Source: Burkholderiales bacterium
GTDB taxonomy: Bacteria > Pseudomonadota > Gammaproteobacteria > Burkholderiales > Eutrophovitaceae
DNA: 33,200 nt
NCBI GenBank assembly: GCA_035560005.1
Contig: DATMAN010000007.1
Coordinates: forward strand, 1 to 33,200
Direction of reading: 5' to 3'
The notes beneath the pieces are model-generated. The model saw only the letters and a program-made list of their open reading frames with translations, did no database searches and had not been told where the DNA came from. Every line of letters begins with the position of its first letter. Position 1 is the stretch's first letter. The position numbers and the translations under genes were made by a program. Below, one piece after another: positions 16,500-25,619 of this stretch.

Positions 16500-18076
16500 T
16501 GTCCCTCCCCTTCCCCATTGGCGGCGGCCTGATCGTCGGAAAGCGGGACCAGCGTGGCGACGGTGCGATTGTCGGCGGTGAAGGTGCGTCGCGCCACCCG
16601 CATGATGTCCTCGGCGGTGACCCGCGCCAGACGGTCGCGGATGGTGAGCAGGTAACGCCAATCGCCGGCCCGGGCCTCGTACTCGGCCAGTTGATTGGCC
16701 AGGCCAAGGTTGGAATACAGCGACCAGATGAAATCCGACTCGATGCGGTTTTTGATCTTTTCCAGCTCGCGCGGGTCGGCCGGTGTGCCGGCCACTTTCT
16801 CCAGCTCGGCGTAGAGAGCCGCCTCGCACTCGGCGGTGGTGTGCGGCGAGCGCGGTTCGACATCGACGACAAAGACATTGGGGTCGAGGTCGCCCGACTG
16901 CGAGCCGGGGAATTCGTAGGTCGAGACGTTGGTCGCCAACTGCTGATCGATCACCAGCGACTTGTACAACCGCGAGGTGCGTCCGTCGGAGAGCAGACGG
17001 TGCAGCACGCGGTAGACGATGTCGTCCGGATCATCGAAGGCGGTCTTGTGATAGGCGACCGACAGGTACGGCTCGGCGTCAAACTTCTGAATGACGCGGC
17101 GTTCGCCTTGCTGCTCCGGCTCGACGGTGACCACCGGGTCGGGATCGGGCTGGCGCGGAATCTTACCGAAAGCGGCCTCGGCGCGGGTGAAGACCTCCTC
17201 GGCCTTCACGTCGCCGACAATCGCCAGCACCATGCGGTTGGGGGCGTAGTAACGCTTGTAGAAATCGACGAGTTTGGGGCGGGTCAGCTGGGCCACCTCG
17301 GATGTCCACTCCCAGAAGATCTGATAGGGATGCGCGATGAAGGCGGTGCCGATCAATTGCTCGAACAGTTTGGCCACGCCCTCGTTGTCGACCTTCAGGC
17401 GCCGCTCCTCAATGACGACATCGCGCTCGGCGTAGAACTCGCGCAGGACGGGGTTGGTCATGCGGTCGGCCTCGACCGTCAGGTACAAGCCCAGCCGATT
17501 GGCCGGCAGATTGACGAAGTAGGTGGTGCCATCGTAGCCGGTCCCGGCGTTGAATCCCGAGGCGCCGTTGCGGGAGTACAGCTGCTCATAGGCGTTCTTC
17601 TCGACCAGCGCATCGAGCATGGTCTTGACCGACTCCAGCTCGGCGTGGAGCTTTTCGATCGTGGCGCCGTTGTCGGGCGCATCGGTGATGCCGATCGCGC
17701 GCTGGAAGGCGTAGAGCTGCGCCTTGCGCTCTTCAGCGGCGATGGCGGCGCGGATCGAGTCCTCGCGAACCAGAAGCGGCGCCTCGCGGGCGTAGTCGCG
17801 CGTGCCGAGGGTTGTGGTCCCCTTGAAGAGCATGTGCTCCAGCAGGTGGGCAGCGCCGATCATCCCCGGCCACTCGTTGGCCGAGCCGACTTTGTAATGG
17901 ATGTAGGTCGCCATCACCGGGGCGTTGTGGCGTTCGACCACAAGCACGGTCATCCCGTTGGCGAGGACCCGTTTCTTGACATCCAGCGCGACCTCGTCGG
18001 CCGCGGAGGCCAGGCCGGCCGCGCACAGCACAGCCGCCAGCGCCGCGACGGTCAGTCGCCGGGCGGGTGAGTTCAT
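16496..18076 (-). CDS. Secreted M16-family zinc metallopeptidase, catalytic subunit
   Basis: This 526-residue protein starts at ATG 18076 behind GGAGG (18081-18085). Its signal peptide covers about residues 1-25. The zinc motif is HLLEH (77-81), followed by MLFKGTT. The substrate-contact segment NGASGFNAGTGYDGTTYF comes unusually late, because a charged helical insertion of about 60 residues (near 105-160) separates it from the zinc motif. The C-terminal domain carries GRTSRLYKSLV and the NLGLANQLA region. The protein resembles the larger of the two M16 chains common in Gram-negative periplasms. Together with the overlapping downstream homologue it should form a clamshell peptidase for extracytoplasmic peptides. 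The natural substrate is unknown. Confidence 0.87.
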   Translation of the reverse strand: MNSPARRLTVAALAAVLCAAGLASAADEVALDVKKRVLANGMTVLVVERHNAPVMATYIHYKVGSANEWPGMIGAAHLLEHMLFKGTTTLGTRDYAREAPLLVREDSIRAAIAAEERKAQLYAFQRAIGITDAPDNGATIEKLHAELESVKTMLDALVEKNAYEQLYSRNGASGFNAGTGYDGTTYFVNLPANRLGLYLTVEADRMTNPVLREFYAERDVVIEERRLKVDNEGVAKLFEQLIGTAFIAHPYQIFWEWTSEVAQLTRPKLVDFYKRYYAPNRMVLAIVGDVKAEEVFTRAEAAFGKIPRQPDPDPVVTVEPEQQGERRVIQKFDAEPYLSVAYHKTAFDDPDDIVYRVLHRLLSDGRTSRLYKSLVIDQQLATNVSTYEFPGSQSGDLDPNVFVVDVEPRSPHTTAECEAALYAELEKVAGTPADPRELEKIKNRIESDFIWSLYSNLGLANQLAEYEARAGDWRYLLTIRDRLARVTAEDIMRVARRTFTADNRTVATLVPLSDDQAAANGEGEGQ

Positions 18077-18191
18077 GAAACCTCCATGATTCGGAATGTG
18101 TCCAGCGAAAGGAGCATCCGTCTGAGACGATGGCGGCGGCGGGAAAGTTGCGCCGCCCCCCATCCGCGCGCGCGGCATCGACCGTGCCACC

Positions 18192-21100
18192 CTAAGGCTG
18201 CACACCGACGGCGCCGTGGCACTTCTTGTATTTTTTGCCGGAGCCGCACGGGCAGGGGTCGTTACGGCCGACCTTCTGCTCGACTTTGACCGGTTGCTTC
18301 TTGCCGGCGGTGCGGGCCTCCTCCGGATTGCCCGCGTAGCCCATCGCCGAGGCCTCTTCATGGACCGCCTGCAAACGGCGCGTGTCGACCGCCGGCGCCA
18401 CCGGCGGCGGCGGGGCGATCTGCAGCCGGAAGATCATCTCCACCGATTCCTTGTCGATGGTGTCCAACAGCGCGCTGAAGAGCGCGAAGGCCTCTTTCTT
18501 GTATTCGATCAGTGGGTCGCGCTGGCCGTAGGCGCGCAGATTGATCCCGGTCTTCAGCTGATCCATCTCGTAGAGATGCTCTTTCCAGCGCTCGTCGATG
18601 ACGCGCAGGATGGCGAAGCGCTCCAGTTGGCGCATGATCGCCGGCGTGAGCGCGGTCTCCTTGTTCTCGTAGACCGCCAGCACGCCCTTCTGCACAAACT
18701 CGACCAGGCCGCGGTAGTTCAACTCGCGCACATGGGGGTCGTCGAAGTTGATGTCCAGCAGGCAGGTTTTCATCAAGTCGAGACGCAACCCGCCGGTGTC
18801 CCACATTTCGGGGTTGGTCGGGTCGGGGCAGTAGCGTTCGACCATCTTCTCGGCGATCTGCTCCATCAGGCCGACCACTTCCTCGCGCAGGTCATCGTGC
18901 TCGAGAATCTGGGCGCGACGGGAGTAGATCACCTCGCGCTGCTGGTTCATGACGTTGTCATATTCCAGGAGGTGCTTGCGGATGGAGAAGTTCTGCGCTT
19001 CGACGCGTTTCTGGGCGCGCTCGATCGCGCGGGTCACCATCGGGTGCTCGATCACTTCGCCTTCCTGCACGCCGAGCTTGTCCATGATGGTGGCGATGCG
19101 TTCGGAGCCGAACAGACGCATCAGGTCGTCTTCCAGCGAGAGATAAAAGCGCGATGATCCCGGATCGCCCTGCCGCCCGGCGCGTCCGCGCAACTGGCGG
19201 TCGATGCGTCGCGCCTCGTGGCGTTCGGTGCCCATGATGTGCAGACCGCCGAGCTCGGCCACCCCCGGCCCGAGCTTGATGTCGGTGCCGCGGCCGGCCA
19301 TGTTGGTGGCGATGGTGACATGCCCGCGTTCGCCGGCGTGCGCGACGATTTCCGCCTCCTGCTGGTGGTACTTGGCGTTGAGGACCGCGTGCGGAACCCC
19401 CATCCGCTTGAGCATGCGCGAGAGCGTCTCGGACACTTCGACCGACACCGTGCCGACCAGCACCGGCTGGCCGGAATTGTGGAGCCGCGCCAGCTCTTCC
19501 ACGATCGCGTTGTATTTTTCCCGCCGGGTGCGAAAGATCACGTCGTCATAATCGATGCGCCGGACGGGGACGTTCGTCGGGATGCTGGTGACATCGAGTT
19601 TGTAGATCTCGTAGAATTCCGCCGCCTCGGTCACGGCCGTGCCGGTCATGCCCGCGAGTTTCTTGTAGAGACGGAAGTAGTTCTGCAGGGTTATCGTCGC
19701 CAAAGTCTGGGTCTCGTCCTCGATTTTGACCTTTTCCTTGGCCTCGATCGCCTGGTGGAGCCCGTCGGCGTAACGCCGGCCCGGCATCATGCGCCCGGTG
19801 AACTCGTCAACGATGACGATCTTCCCCTCATGGATGACATACTCAACGTCCTTCTCATACAGCGAGTAGGCCTTGAGCAACTGCGAGACGACGTGCACGC
19901 GCTCGGAGCGCTCGGCGTGCGTCTTGTAGAGTTCGTTTTTCGCCTTGGCCTTCTCAATATCGCTTAAGTCCTCGCGTTCGTCGATTTCCGCCACGCCCTC
20001 GCCGATGTCGGGAATCTCGAAGAGCTTCTGCTCTTCCGGGCGCAGGAAGTTGAGTCCGGTGTCGGTCAGATCGATGGTCTGATCCTTCTCGTCGATGGCA
20101 AAGAGAAGCATCTCGTCGATCTCGCCCATCTTCTTGTCGCGCTGGAAGTCCAGCTCGACCCGTCCGATGGCCCTCTTGACCCCGGTCTCCTTGAGGAACT
20201 TCAGGAAGCGCTTGTTCTTCGGCGCGCCGCGCTTGACCGCCAGCAGTTTGATGCCGGCGTCGTATTCGTTGCCCGCTTCGAAGAGCTTGATCCCTTCGTC
20301 GACCAACCGGTTGGTGATCTCGGTCTGGCGGCGGATCAGGCGTTCGACCAGTTCACGCATCTCGATGAACGCGGTGTTGTCGGTGCGTCCGGTCGGCCCG
20401 GCGATGATGAGCGGGGTGCGGGCCTCGTCGATCAGGACCGAGTCGACCTCGTCGACGATGGCGTAGTGGAAGTTGCGGTGCACACGGTCTTCCTTGCGCA
20501 CCGCCATGTTGTCGCGCAGGTAGTCGAAGCCGAATTCGTTGTTGGTGCCGTAGGTGATATCCGCCGCATAGGCGGCGCGCTTCTGCTCGGGCTCCATCTG
20601 CGGCACGTTGACGCCCACCGTCAGCCCGAGGAAGCCGTAGATCTCCTGGAACTCGTAGGCCTCGGTGTCGGCGGTGCCGGTCATGCCGGCGAGCTTGCGG
20701 TACAGGCGGAAATAGTTCTGGAAGGTGATCGAGGCGAGCGTCTGGTTCTCGGGCTGGATCGGGACGTTTTCCTTCGCCTCGACCGCCTGGTGCAGACCGT
20801 CGGACCAGCGCCGGCCGTGCATCAGGCGCCCGGTGAACTCGTCCACGATGATCACTTCGCCGTCCTGCACCACGTAGTGCTGGTCGCGGTGAAACAGGTG
20901 GTGCGCGCGCAGCGCCGCGTACAGATGGTGCACCAGGTTGATGTACGCCGGCTCGTACAGGCTCGCGCCCTCGGGCAGCAGGCCGATGCGCGTGAGGATC
21001 TCCTCGACCTTCTGGTGTCCGGCCTCCGAGAGGATGATCTGGTGGTTCTTCTCGTCCACCCAGAAATCGCCGGGCGGCTCGGGTCCGTCGGGCTTCTTCT

Positions 21101-21893
21101 CCTCCTTCTGCCGCACGAGCAGCGGCGCCACTTCGTTCATGCGGTAGTAGATCTCGGTCCGGTCCTCGGCCTGGCCGGAGATGATGAGCGGGGTGCGCGC
21201 CTCGTCGATCAGGATCGAGTCCACCTCGTCCACGATGGCGTAGTGCAGGCCCCTCTGGTAGCGGTCCTCGACGTGCATCGCCATGTTGTCGCGCAGGTAG
21301 TCGAACCCGAACTCGTTGTTCGTGCCGTAGGTGATGTCGGCGGCGTAGGCGGCGCGCTTCTCCGCCGGATCCATGTCGGGGACGTTGACGCCGACGGTGA
21401 GCCCGAGGAAGCGGTAGAGCTTGCCCATCCACTCGGCGTCGCGCTTGGCGAGGTAGTCGTTGACCGTGACGATGTGCACGCCGCGCCCGGTGAGCGCGTT
21501 GAGATAGGCCGGCAGCGTCGCGACCAGCGTCTTGCCCTCGCCGGTCTTCATCTCGGCGATCTTGCCGTAGTGCAGCACCATGCCGCCCAGGAGCTGCACG
21601 TCGAAATGCCGCATGCGCAGCGTCCTCTTGCCCGCCTCGCGCACGACGGCGAACGCCTCGGGCAGCAGCTCCTCGAGCGCCTCGCGCTCGGCCTCGAGGC
21701 GGTTCTCCTCCGGGGCCGCGGCCACCTTGAGCGCGATGCGCGCCTTGAACTCCGCGGTCTTGGCGCGCAGCGCCTCGTCGTCCAGGCGCGCGACCTCGGG
21801 TTCGAGCGCGTTGATGCGCGCGACGGTGCGCGAATACTGCTTGAGCAGCCGCTCGTTGCGGCTGCCGAAGATCTTGGTGAGGACGTTGAGCAT
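18192..21893 (-). CDS. secA: Hybrid SecA reading frame formed from two different organisms' secA genes
   Basis: SecA is the ATPase that drives preproteins through SecYEG. This frame (1233 residues from ATG 21893; TTG 21896 precedes it) is longer than a normal SecA of about 900-1000. Residues 1-420 are proteobacterial: [19 protein letters not shown], Walker [24 protein letters not shown], then [19 protein letters not shown]. Residue 421 returns to [10 protein letters not shown], already read at 162. It continues as a second SecA with its own [15 protein letters not shown], a long charged insertion, its own [24 protein letters not shown] and the zinc motif [13 protein letters not shown]. The second copy lacks Walker A and the first lacks the motor's second half. 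As written, the product would repeat part of nucleotide-binding domain 1 and the preprotein-binding region. An assembly chimera is most likely. Confidence 0.9.
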   Translation of the reverse strand: MLNVLTKIFGSRNERLLKQYSRTVARINALEPEVARLDDEALRAKTAEFKARIALKVAAAPEENRLEAEREALEELLPEAFAVVREAGKRTLRMRHFDVQLLGGMVLHYGKIAEMKTGEGKTLVATLPAYLNALTGRGVHIVTVNDYLAKRDAEWMGKLYRFLGLTVGVNVPDMDPAEKRAAYAADITYGTNNEFGFDYLRDNMAMHVEDRYQRGLHYAIVDEVDSILIDEARTPLIISGQAEDRTEIYYRMNEVAPLLVRQKEEKKPDGPEPPGDFWVDEKNHQIILSEAGHQKVEEILTRIGLLPEGASLYEPAYINLVHHLYAALRAHHLFHRDQHYVVQDGEVIIVDEFTGRLMHGRRWSDGLHQAVEAKENVPIQPENQTLASITFQNYFRLYRKLAGMTGTADTEAYEFQEIYGFLGLTVGVNVPQMEPEQKRAAYAADITYGTNNEFGFDYLRDNMAVRKEDRVHRNFHYAIVDEVDSVLIDEARTPLIIAGPTGRTDNTAFIEMRELVERLIRRQTEITNRLVDEGIKLFEAGNEYDAGIKLLAVKRGAPKNKRFLKFLKETGVKRAIGRVELDFQRDKKMGEIDEMLLFAIDEKDQTIDLTDTGLNFLRPEEQKLFEIPDIGEGVAEIDEREDLSDIEKAKAKNELYKTHAERSERVHVVSQLLKAYSLYEKDVEYVIHEGKIVIVDEFTGRMMPGRRYADGLHQAIEAKEKVKIEDETQTLATITLQNYFRLYKKLAGMTGTAVTEAAEFYEIYKLDVTSIPTNVPVRRIDYDDVIFRTRREKYNAIVEELARLHNSGQPVLVGTVSVEVSETLSRMLKRMGVPHAVLNAKYHQQEAEIVAHAGERGHVTIATNMAGRGTDIKLGPGVAELGGLHIMGTERHEARRIDRQLRGRAGRQGDPGSSRFYLSLEDDLMRLFGSERIATIMDKLGVQEGEVIEHPMVTRAIERAQKRVEAQNFSIRKHLLEYDNVMNQQREVIYSRRAQILEHDDLREEVVGLMEQIAEKMVERYCPDPTNPEMWDTGGLRLDLMKTCLLDINFDDPHVRELNYRGLVEFVQKGVLAVYENKETALTPAIMRQLERFAILRVIDERWKEHLYEMDQLKTGINLRAYGQRDPLIEYKKEAFALFSALLDTIDKESVEMIFRLQIAPPPPVAPAVDTRRLQAVHEEASAMGYAGNPEEARTAGKKQPVKVEQKVGRNDPCPCGSGKKYKKCHGAVGVQP
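19602..21410 (-). repeat. Homologous secA segment present twice (two diverged orthologues)
   Basis: The segment from FLGLTVG to the MTGT...EIY motif is read at 21410-20634 (proteobacterial version) and again at 20633-19602 (other organism's version, longer through its insertion). Both copies preserve the protein sequence, for example [19 protein letters not shown]. Their codons differ at many third positions, so they diverged long ago. Confidence 0.85.
20622..20645. other. Probable chimeric junction between two genomes
   Basis: Within this interval the frame changes from EFQEIYG of one secA to FLGLTVG of another. The word AGCCCGAGGAAG (20623-20634) also occurs at 21400-21411 in the other copy, and GTAGATCTC (20637-20645) also occurs at 19602-19610. 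Short shared words therefore flank the join. Gene content and base composition differ on the two sides. Confidence 0.82.
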
Positions 21894-21959
21894 CAACCGG
21901 CGGCGGAAATCGGGGGCCGAAGGCGTGAACGCCCCGGATGAAAACGTCTCATGTTAGCA

Positions 21960-21982
21960 CGGCGGGGCGCGCCGCCCCGCCG
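21960..21982 (-). terminator. GC-rich hairpin between the M23 gene and secA
   Basis: A 10-base-pair perfect stem (21960-21969 with 21973-21982) has a three-base loop and lies 16 bases after the M23 stop. No T run follows on the minus strand, so it may only attenuate transcription into secA. Confidence 0.35.
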
Positions 21983-21997
21983 CGCGGCGAGCGCCGG

Positions 21998-22945
21998 CTA
22001 TCTGCGGTTCGCGGCGAGCGCCGGCGGGTTCTGCGCCATCAGGAAGCGCGCCGGGTTCTGCGGCGTGCCGCGAAAGCGCACCTCGAAGTGCAGGTGCGGC
22101 CCGGTCGAGCGGCCGGTGTTGCCGCTCGCGGCGATGCGCCGGCCGCGCTGCACGATGTCGCCTTCCTTGACCGCGATCCGCGACAGGTGCGCGTAGCGCG
22201 TGACCAGCTCATTGCCGTGGTCAATGTCCACCATCAGACCGTACTGCGGGTGAAACCCGGCGAACTGCACCACGCCGCCGGCGGCCGCCACCACCGGGGT
22301 GCCGACGTCGGTAATGAAGTCAATGCCCTCGTGCATCGCCTGCTGGCCGGTGAACGGGTCAATGCGCCAGCCGAAGCCCGAAGCATTGAAGGGCGCATTC
22401 ACCGGCAGCATCGTCGGCAGCGCCTTTTTCTTCACCGTCTGCTCGAAGAGCTGCGCCTCCAGCAGCCCGAGCATGTCGGACCGGCTTTCCACTTGGCGCG
22501 CGAGGGAGGCCACCTTGTCGCTGAGCTGCCCGAGCGTGAGATCCTGCGGCGGGATGACGGTGGACTGCGCCCCGCCCATGCCCGGCGACTCGGAAAAGCG
22601 GAACTCCTGCGGCCGGATGCCGGCGAGGGCCGAAACCCGCTCGCCGAGCGCGTCCAGGCGCGCGAGCTGCGCCTGCATCTCGCCGATCCTGACCGCCATC
22701 GCGTTCAGGTTCTGCTGCACGAACTCGCGCGAGCGCTCGGCCTCGCCGCGCACCGCCGCGAGCACCAGCTCGTGGACCAGCGGGATGCGGATTTCCGTCG
22801 CGAGGCGCAGCGTCAGCCAGTACAGGCCGGCCGTGAGCACCGCGAGCACGAGCAGGGCGGCGCCGGCCGAGGCGAGCACATGGCGGGCCGAGAAGGTCAG
22901 TGTCCGCGCCTTGGCGAGGCGGTTCGAGATCAAGATAATCTGCAC
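21998..22945 (-). CDS. M23-family (LytM-type) peptidoglycan endopeptidase-like membrane protein
   Basis: This 315-residue protein starts at GTG 22945, fixed by a perfect GAGGAGG site (22950-22956). One transmembrane helix (about 24-48) is followed by a helical stalk (about 50-170) and a C-terminal M23 domain. The zinc ligands are present: His205 and Asp209 in HEGID, and His286 in HLHFEV. The family cleaves peptide crosslinks in peptidoglycan. With all ligands kept, this member should be an enzyme and not only an EnvC-like activator. In Betaproteobacteria and some Gammaproteobacteria this gene lies between dciA and secA, as here. It diverges from dciA with only 22 bases between the start codons. 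Confidence 0.88.
   Translation of the reverse strand: MQIILISNRLAKARTLTFSARHVLASAGAALLVLAVLTAGLYWLTLRLATEIRIPLVHELVLAAVRGEAERSREFVQQNLNAMAVRIGEMQAQLARLDALGERVSALAGIRPQEFRFSESPGMGGAQSTVIPPQDLTLGQLSDKVASLARQVESRSDMLGLLEAQLFEQTVKKKALPTMLPVNAPFNASGFGWRIDPFTGQQAMHEGIDFITDVGTPVVAAAGGVVQFAGFHPQYGLMVDIDHGNELVTRYAHLSRIAVKEGDIVQRGRRIAASGNTGRSTGPHLHFEVRFRGTPQNPARFLMAQNPPALAANRR
22911..22939 (+). promoter_or_regulatory. Candidate dciA promoter inside the 5' end of the M23 gene
   Basis: TTGGCG (22911-22916) and GATAAT (22934-22939) are separated by 17 bases. Transcription would begin near 22946, about 22 bases before the dciA GTG. Because the two divergent starts are so close, each promoter must lie within the other gene. 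Confidence 0.4.
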
Positions 22946-22967
22946 GTAGCCTCCTCACGTTATCTGC

Positions 22968-23459
22968 GTGCACCCTTCCAGAATCGGCCGGCTGCTGGAA
23001 TCCGATCCCGGATTGCAGCCGGTGGTGGCCAAGGCGCTCGAAATCGGCGCTGCGGCCCGACTCTGTTCTTCTTTCTTGCCGTCCGATCTCGCCCGCAGGG
23101 TCCGGGCGGCGAACCTGAAGGACGGTCAGCTTGTGGTGCTCGCCGCCACTCCGGCGGCGGCGGCCAAGCTCAGGCTCCTCTCCGAGGGCCTTTGCAAATT
23201 CCTGTCAAGCGAAGGCGTGAAGGTTAAAGGACTTTCCGTGAGGGTGCAACCCGAGGCGCTGGCGGCCGAACCCGCGCCCTCCGCTCCGCGAAGGCTCGGC
23301 GCGCGGGCGCTTGATGCGCTGCATCACCTGTACGAAACGATGCCCGAGTCACCCGCCCGCCGGGCGCTCAAAAACCTTCTCGATCATCAGCTTAGGCGGG
23401 CGCCTGGCGCAGCAGCCCGATCGCGCCGGCCGGCGCCTCCTCGGCGCGCTCGAAAGTGA
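22968..23459 (+). CDS. dciA: DUF721 protein, DciA-like replicative helicase loader
   Basis: This 163-residue protein starts at GTG 22968. The DUF721 pattern is visible: [38 protein letters not shown] and [11 protein letters not shown]. DciA assists loading of the replicative helicase DnaB in bacteria without DnaC. A variable proline- and arginine-rich tail follows. No ribosome-binding site is evident, so the start is the best in-frame choice. The gene runs opposite to lpxC, and their 3' ends overlap by 68 bases (23392-23459); only the basic tail lies in the overlap. Family assignment rests on the N-terminal 85 residues and on the lpxC-dciA-M23-secA context. Confidence 0.75.
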   Translation: MHPSRIGRLLESDPGLQPVVAKALEIGAAARLCSSFLPSDLARRVRAANLKDGQLVVLAATPAAAAKLRLLSEGLCKFLSSEGVKVKGLSVRVQPEALAAEPAPSAPRRLGARALDALHHLYETMPESPARRALKNLLDHQLRRAPGAAARSRRPAPPRRARK

Positions 23460-24309
23460 CCGGCTCCAGCGCGTCGCGCTCGGCCAGCAGCGCGAGCAGC
23501 AGCCGGTTGTTGAGCGCGTGCCCGGACTTGTAGGCGCTGAAGGCGCCAAGCAGCGGCCCGCCGAGCAGGTACAGATCGCCGATCGCATCGAGCACCTTGT
23601 GGCGGATGAACTCGTCGGCGAAGCGCAGGCCGTCGGCATTGAGCACCCGGTATTCGTCGAGCACCACGGCGTTCTCCAGCCCGCCCCCGAGCGCGAGGCC
23701 CGACTCGCGCAGGTCCTCGACGTCCTGCATGAAGCCGTAGGTGCGCGCGCGCGCCACCTCGCGCAGATAGGACGTTTCGGCGAAATCCACGGTGAGCGAG
23801 GTGCGCGAGCGCGCGATCACCGGGTGCGCGTAGGCGATCGAGAACGTCAGGCGAAAGCCCTCGTAGGGCTCCAGCGCCGCCCAGCGGTCGCCGTCGCGCA
23901 CTTCGACGCGCTTTTTCACTCTCAGGAAACGCTTCGGCGCGTTCTGCTCCTCGAGCCCCGCCTGCTGGATGAGCAGGGCGAAAGGCGCGGCGCTGCCGTC
24001 CATGATGGGCACCTCGGGGCCGTCCAGGTCCACGTAGGCGTTGTCCACGCCCGTTCCGGCGAGCGCCGACATCAGGTGCTCGACGGTATAGACCCGCACC
24101 TCGCCCTCGACCAGGCACGAGCACAGCCGCGTCTCGCCGACCGCATCGGCGCGGGCGCGGATCGCGACCGGCGCGGCGAGGTCCACGCGGCGAAAGACGA
24201 TGCCGGTGCCGGGCTGCGCCGGCCGCAGCACCATCGTCACTTTCTTTCCGGTGTGGAGCCCGACGCCGGTGGCGCGCGCGAGCGACTTGAGCGTCCGCTG
24301 CCTGAGCAT
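23392..24309 (-). CDS. lpxC: UDP-3-O-acyl-N-acetylglucosamine deacetylase
   Basis: This 305-residue zinc enzyme catalyses the committed step of lipid A synthesis in the cytoplasm. The ligands are all in place: His78 in [12 protein letters not shown], His237 and Asp241 in [14 protein letters not shown]. The general acid His264 lies in SGHALNN. These are one residue below the E. coli numbering (79, 238, 242, 265), so the length and ATG 24309 are well supported. The [19 protein letters not shown] motif is also intact. It is the last gene of the dcw cluster, 86 bases after ftsZ, where a hairpin lies. Presence of lpxC shows that this genome makes lipid A. Confidence 0.96.
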   Translation of the reverse strand: MLRQRTLKSLARATGVGLHTGKKVTMVLRPAQPGTGIVFRRVDLAAPVAIRARADAVGETRLCSCLVEGEVRVYTVEHLMSALAGTGVDNAYVDLDGPEVPIMDGSAAPFALLIQQAGLEEQNAPKRFLRVKKRVEVRDGDRWAALEPYEGFRLTFSIAYAHPVIARSRTSLTVDFAETSYLREVARARTYGFMQDVEDLRESGLALGGGLENAVVLDEYRVLNADGLRFADEFIRHKVLDAIGDLYLLGGPLLGAFSAYKSGHALNNRLLLALLAERDALEPVTFERAEEAPAGAIGLLRQAPA

Positions 24310-24328
24310 GAACGGCCGATTCTAGCAA

Positions 24329-24354
24329 GCGCCCCCGGGCAAGGTCGGGGGCGC
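24329..24354 (-). other. GC-rich hairpin between ftsZ and lpxC
   Basis: A perfect 9-base-pair stem GCGCCCCCG / CGGGGGCGC (24329-24337 with 24346-24354) encloses an 8-base loop. On the minus strand no T run follows, so partial attenuation between ftsZ and lpxC is more likely than full termination. Confidence 0.4.
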
Positions 24355-24395
24355 CCGCCTCGATGCGCGCGCAGCCGCGAGCGTGCGCGGCGACT

Positions 24396-25565
24396 TCAAT
24401 CGGCCTGCTTTCTCAGGAACGCGGGGATGTCGTACTTGTCGAGCCCGCTCGCGGCAAGCGCCTCCACCTGCGCCGCGCGGTCGCGCCGCCGGATCACGGC
24501 CGGGATCTCGGCGAGCGTTCCATAGTCCGGCGCGGCCGGATTCGCCATCGGCTGGTTGTCGGTGCCGGTCTTGTGCGACACGACCAGCTGGGGCTTCGTG
24601 GCGCGCGCAAGCCCCGGTTTGCCGAGGCCGGTGGCGATCACGGTGACGCGCAGCTCGTCGCCGAGCGAGTCGTCGTACACCCCGCCGTGGATGATGGTCG
24701 CGTCCTCGGCGGCGAACGTGCGGATCGCGTTCATCACCTCCCTCGTCTCGCGCAGCTTCAGGCTCGCGCGCGAGGCGGTGATGTTGACGAGCACGCCGCG
24801 CGCGCCGGAGAGGTTGACCCCGTCGAGCAGCGGGCAGGCGATCGCGGCCTCGGCGGCGATGCGGGCGCGGTCAATGCCCGATGCCGCCGCCGAACCCATC
24901 ATCGCCATGCCCTGCTCCGACATCACGGTGCGCACGTCCTGGAAGTCCACGTTGACCACGCCGTCGCGGTGGATGATGTCCACGATGCCGGAGACGGCGT
25001 TGCACAGCACGTCGTCGGCGGCCTCGAACGCCTGCGCCTGCGTCACGTCCTCGCCGAGCACCTCCTCCAGCTTGTCGTTGAGGATGACGATGAGCGAATC
25101 CACGTGCGGGGCGATTTCCTCGATGCCCGCCTCGGCGATCTTCATGCGCTTGGAACCTTCCCAGGCGAACGGTTTGGTCACCACCGCGACCGTGAGCACG
25201 CCGAGCGAACGGGCGATCTCGGCGATCACCGGCGCCGCTCCGGTGCCGGTGCCCCCGCCCATGCCGGCGGTGATGAACACCATGTGCGCACCCTGCAGCG
25301 CCTCCTCCAGCCGCTCGCGCTCGGCGAGCGCGACCGCGCGCGCCTCCTCGGGCCGCGCGCCCGCGCCGAGGCCGCTCGTGCCGAGCTGGATCTGGTGCTT
25401 CGCCTTGTTGCGCGCGAGCACCTGCGCGTCGGTGTTGATGGCGATGAATTCCACCTGGCCGATGCCTTTCTCGATCATGTGGTCCACCGCGTTGCCGCCG
25501 GCGCCGCCGACGCCGATGACGCGGATCACCGGGCCCGCCGGAGTGTCATTGTGCAGTTCGAACAT
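24396..25565 (-). CDS. ftsZ: Cell division GTPase FtsZ
   Basis: This 389-residue tubulin homologue forms the Z ring. It shows the N-terminal VIGVGGAGGNAV, the tubulin signature GGGTGTG (103-109), the T7 loop NVDFQDVRTV and the C-terminal conserved peptide YDIPAFLRKQAD that binds FtsA and ZipA. ATG 25565 is chosen because AAGGAGG (25575-25581) then lies 9 bases away. ATG 25571 would leave only 3 bases, and the frame extends to 25613 without homology. The segment RIAAEAAIACPLLDGVNLSG resembles betaproteobacterial FtsZ. The gene follows ftsA by 54 bases. Confidence 0.97.
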   Translation of the reverse strand: MFELHNDTPAGPVIRVIGVGGAGGNAVDHMIEKGIGQVEFIAINTDAQVLARNKAKHQIQLGTSGLGAGARPEEARAVALAERERLEEALQGAHMVFITAGMGGGTGTGAAPVIAEIARSLGVLTVAVVTKPFAWEGSKRMKIAEAGIEEIAPHVDSLIVILNDKLEEVLGEDVTQAQAFEAADDVLCNAVSGIVDIIHRDGVVNVDFQDVRTVMSEQGMAMMGSAAASGIDRARIAAEAAIACPLLDGVNLSGARGVLVNITASRASLKLRETREVMNAIRTFAAEDATIIHGGVYDDSLGDELRVTVIATGLGKPGLARATKPQLVVSHKTGTDNQPMANPAAPDYGTLAEIPAVIRRRDRAAQVEALAASGLDKYDIPAFLRKQAD

Positions 25566-25619
25566 GGTCATACGCCTCCTTGCCTTGGTTGTTGACTGCG
25601 TGGTTGGAAACAAGCGACA

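Noticed and set aside
16500..16829. N-terminal extension of the second M16 gene
   Set aside because: It is out-of-frame sequence of the preceding M16 gene. The signal peptide and ATGA overlap place the start at 16499.
18132..18157. Possible terminator between secA and the M16 genes
   Set aside because: The 7-base-pair GC stem has a 12-base loop and no T run, which is too weak to call.
20353..21941. Long frames on both strands across secA
   Set aside because: They shadow the conserved SecA coding sequence, and low-complexity composition explains their length.
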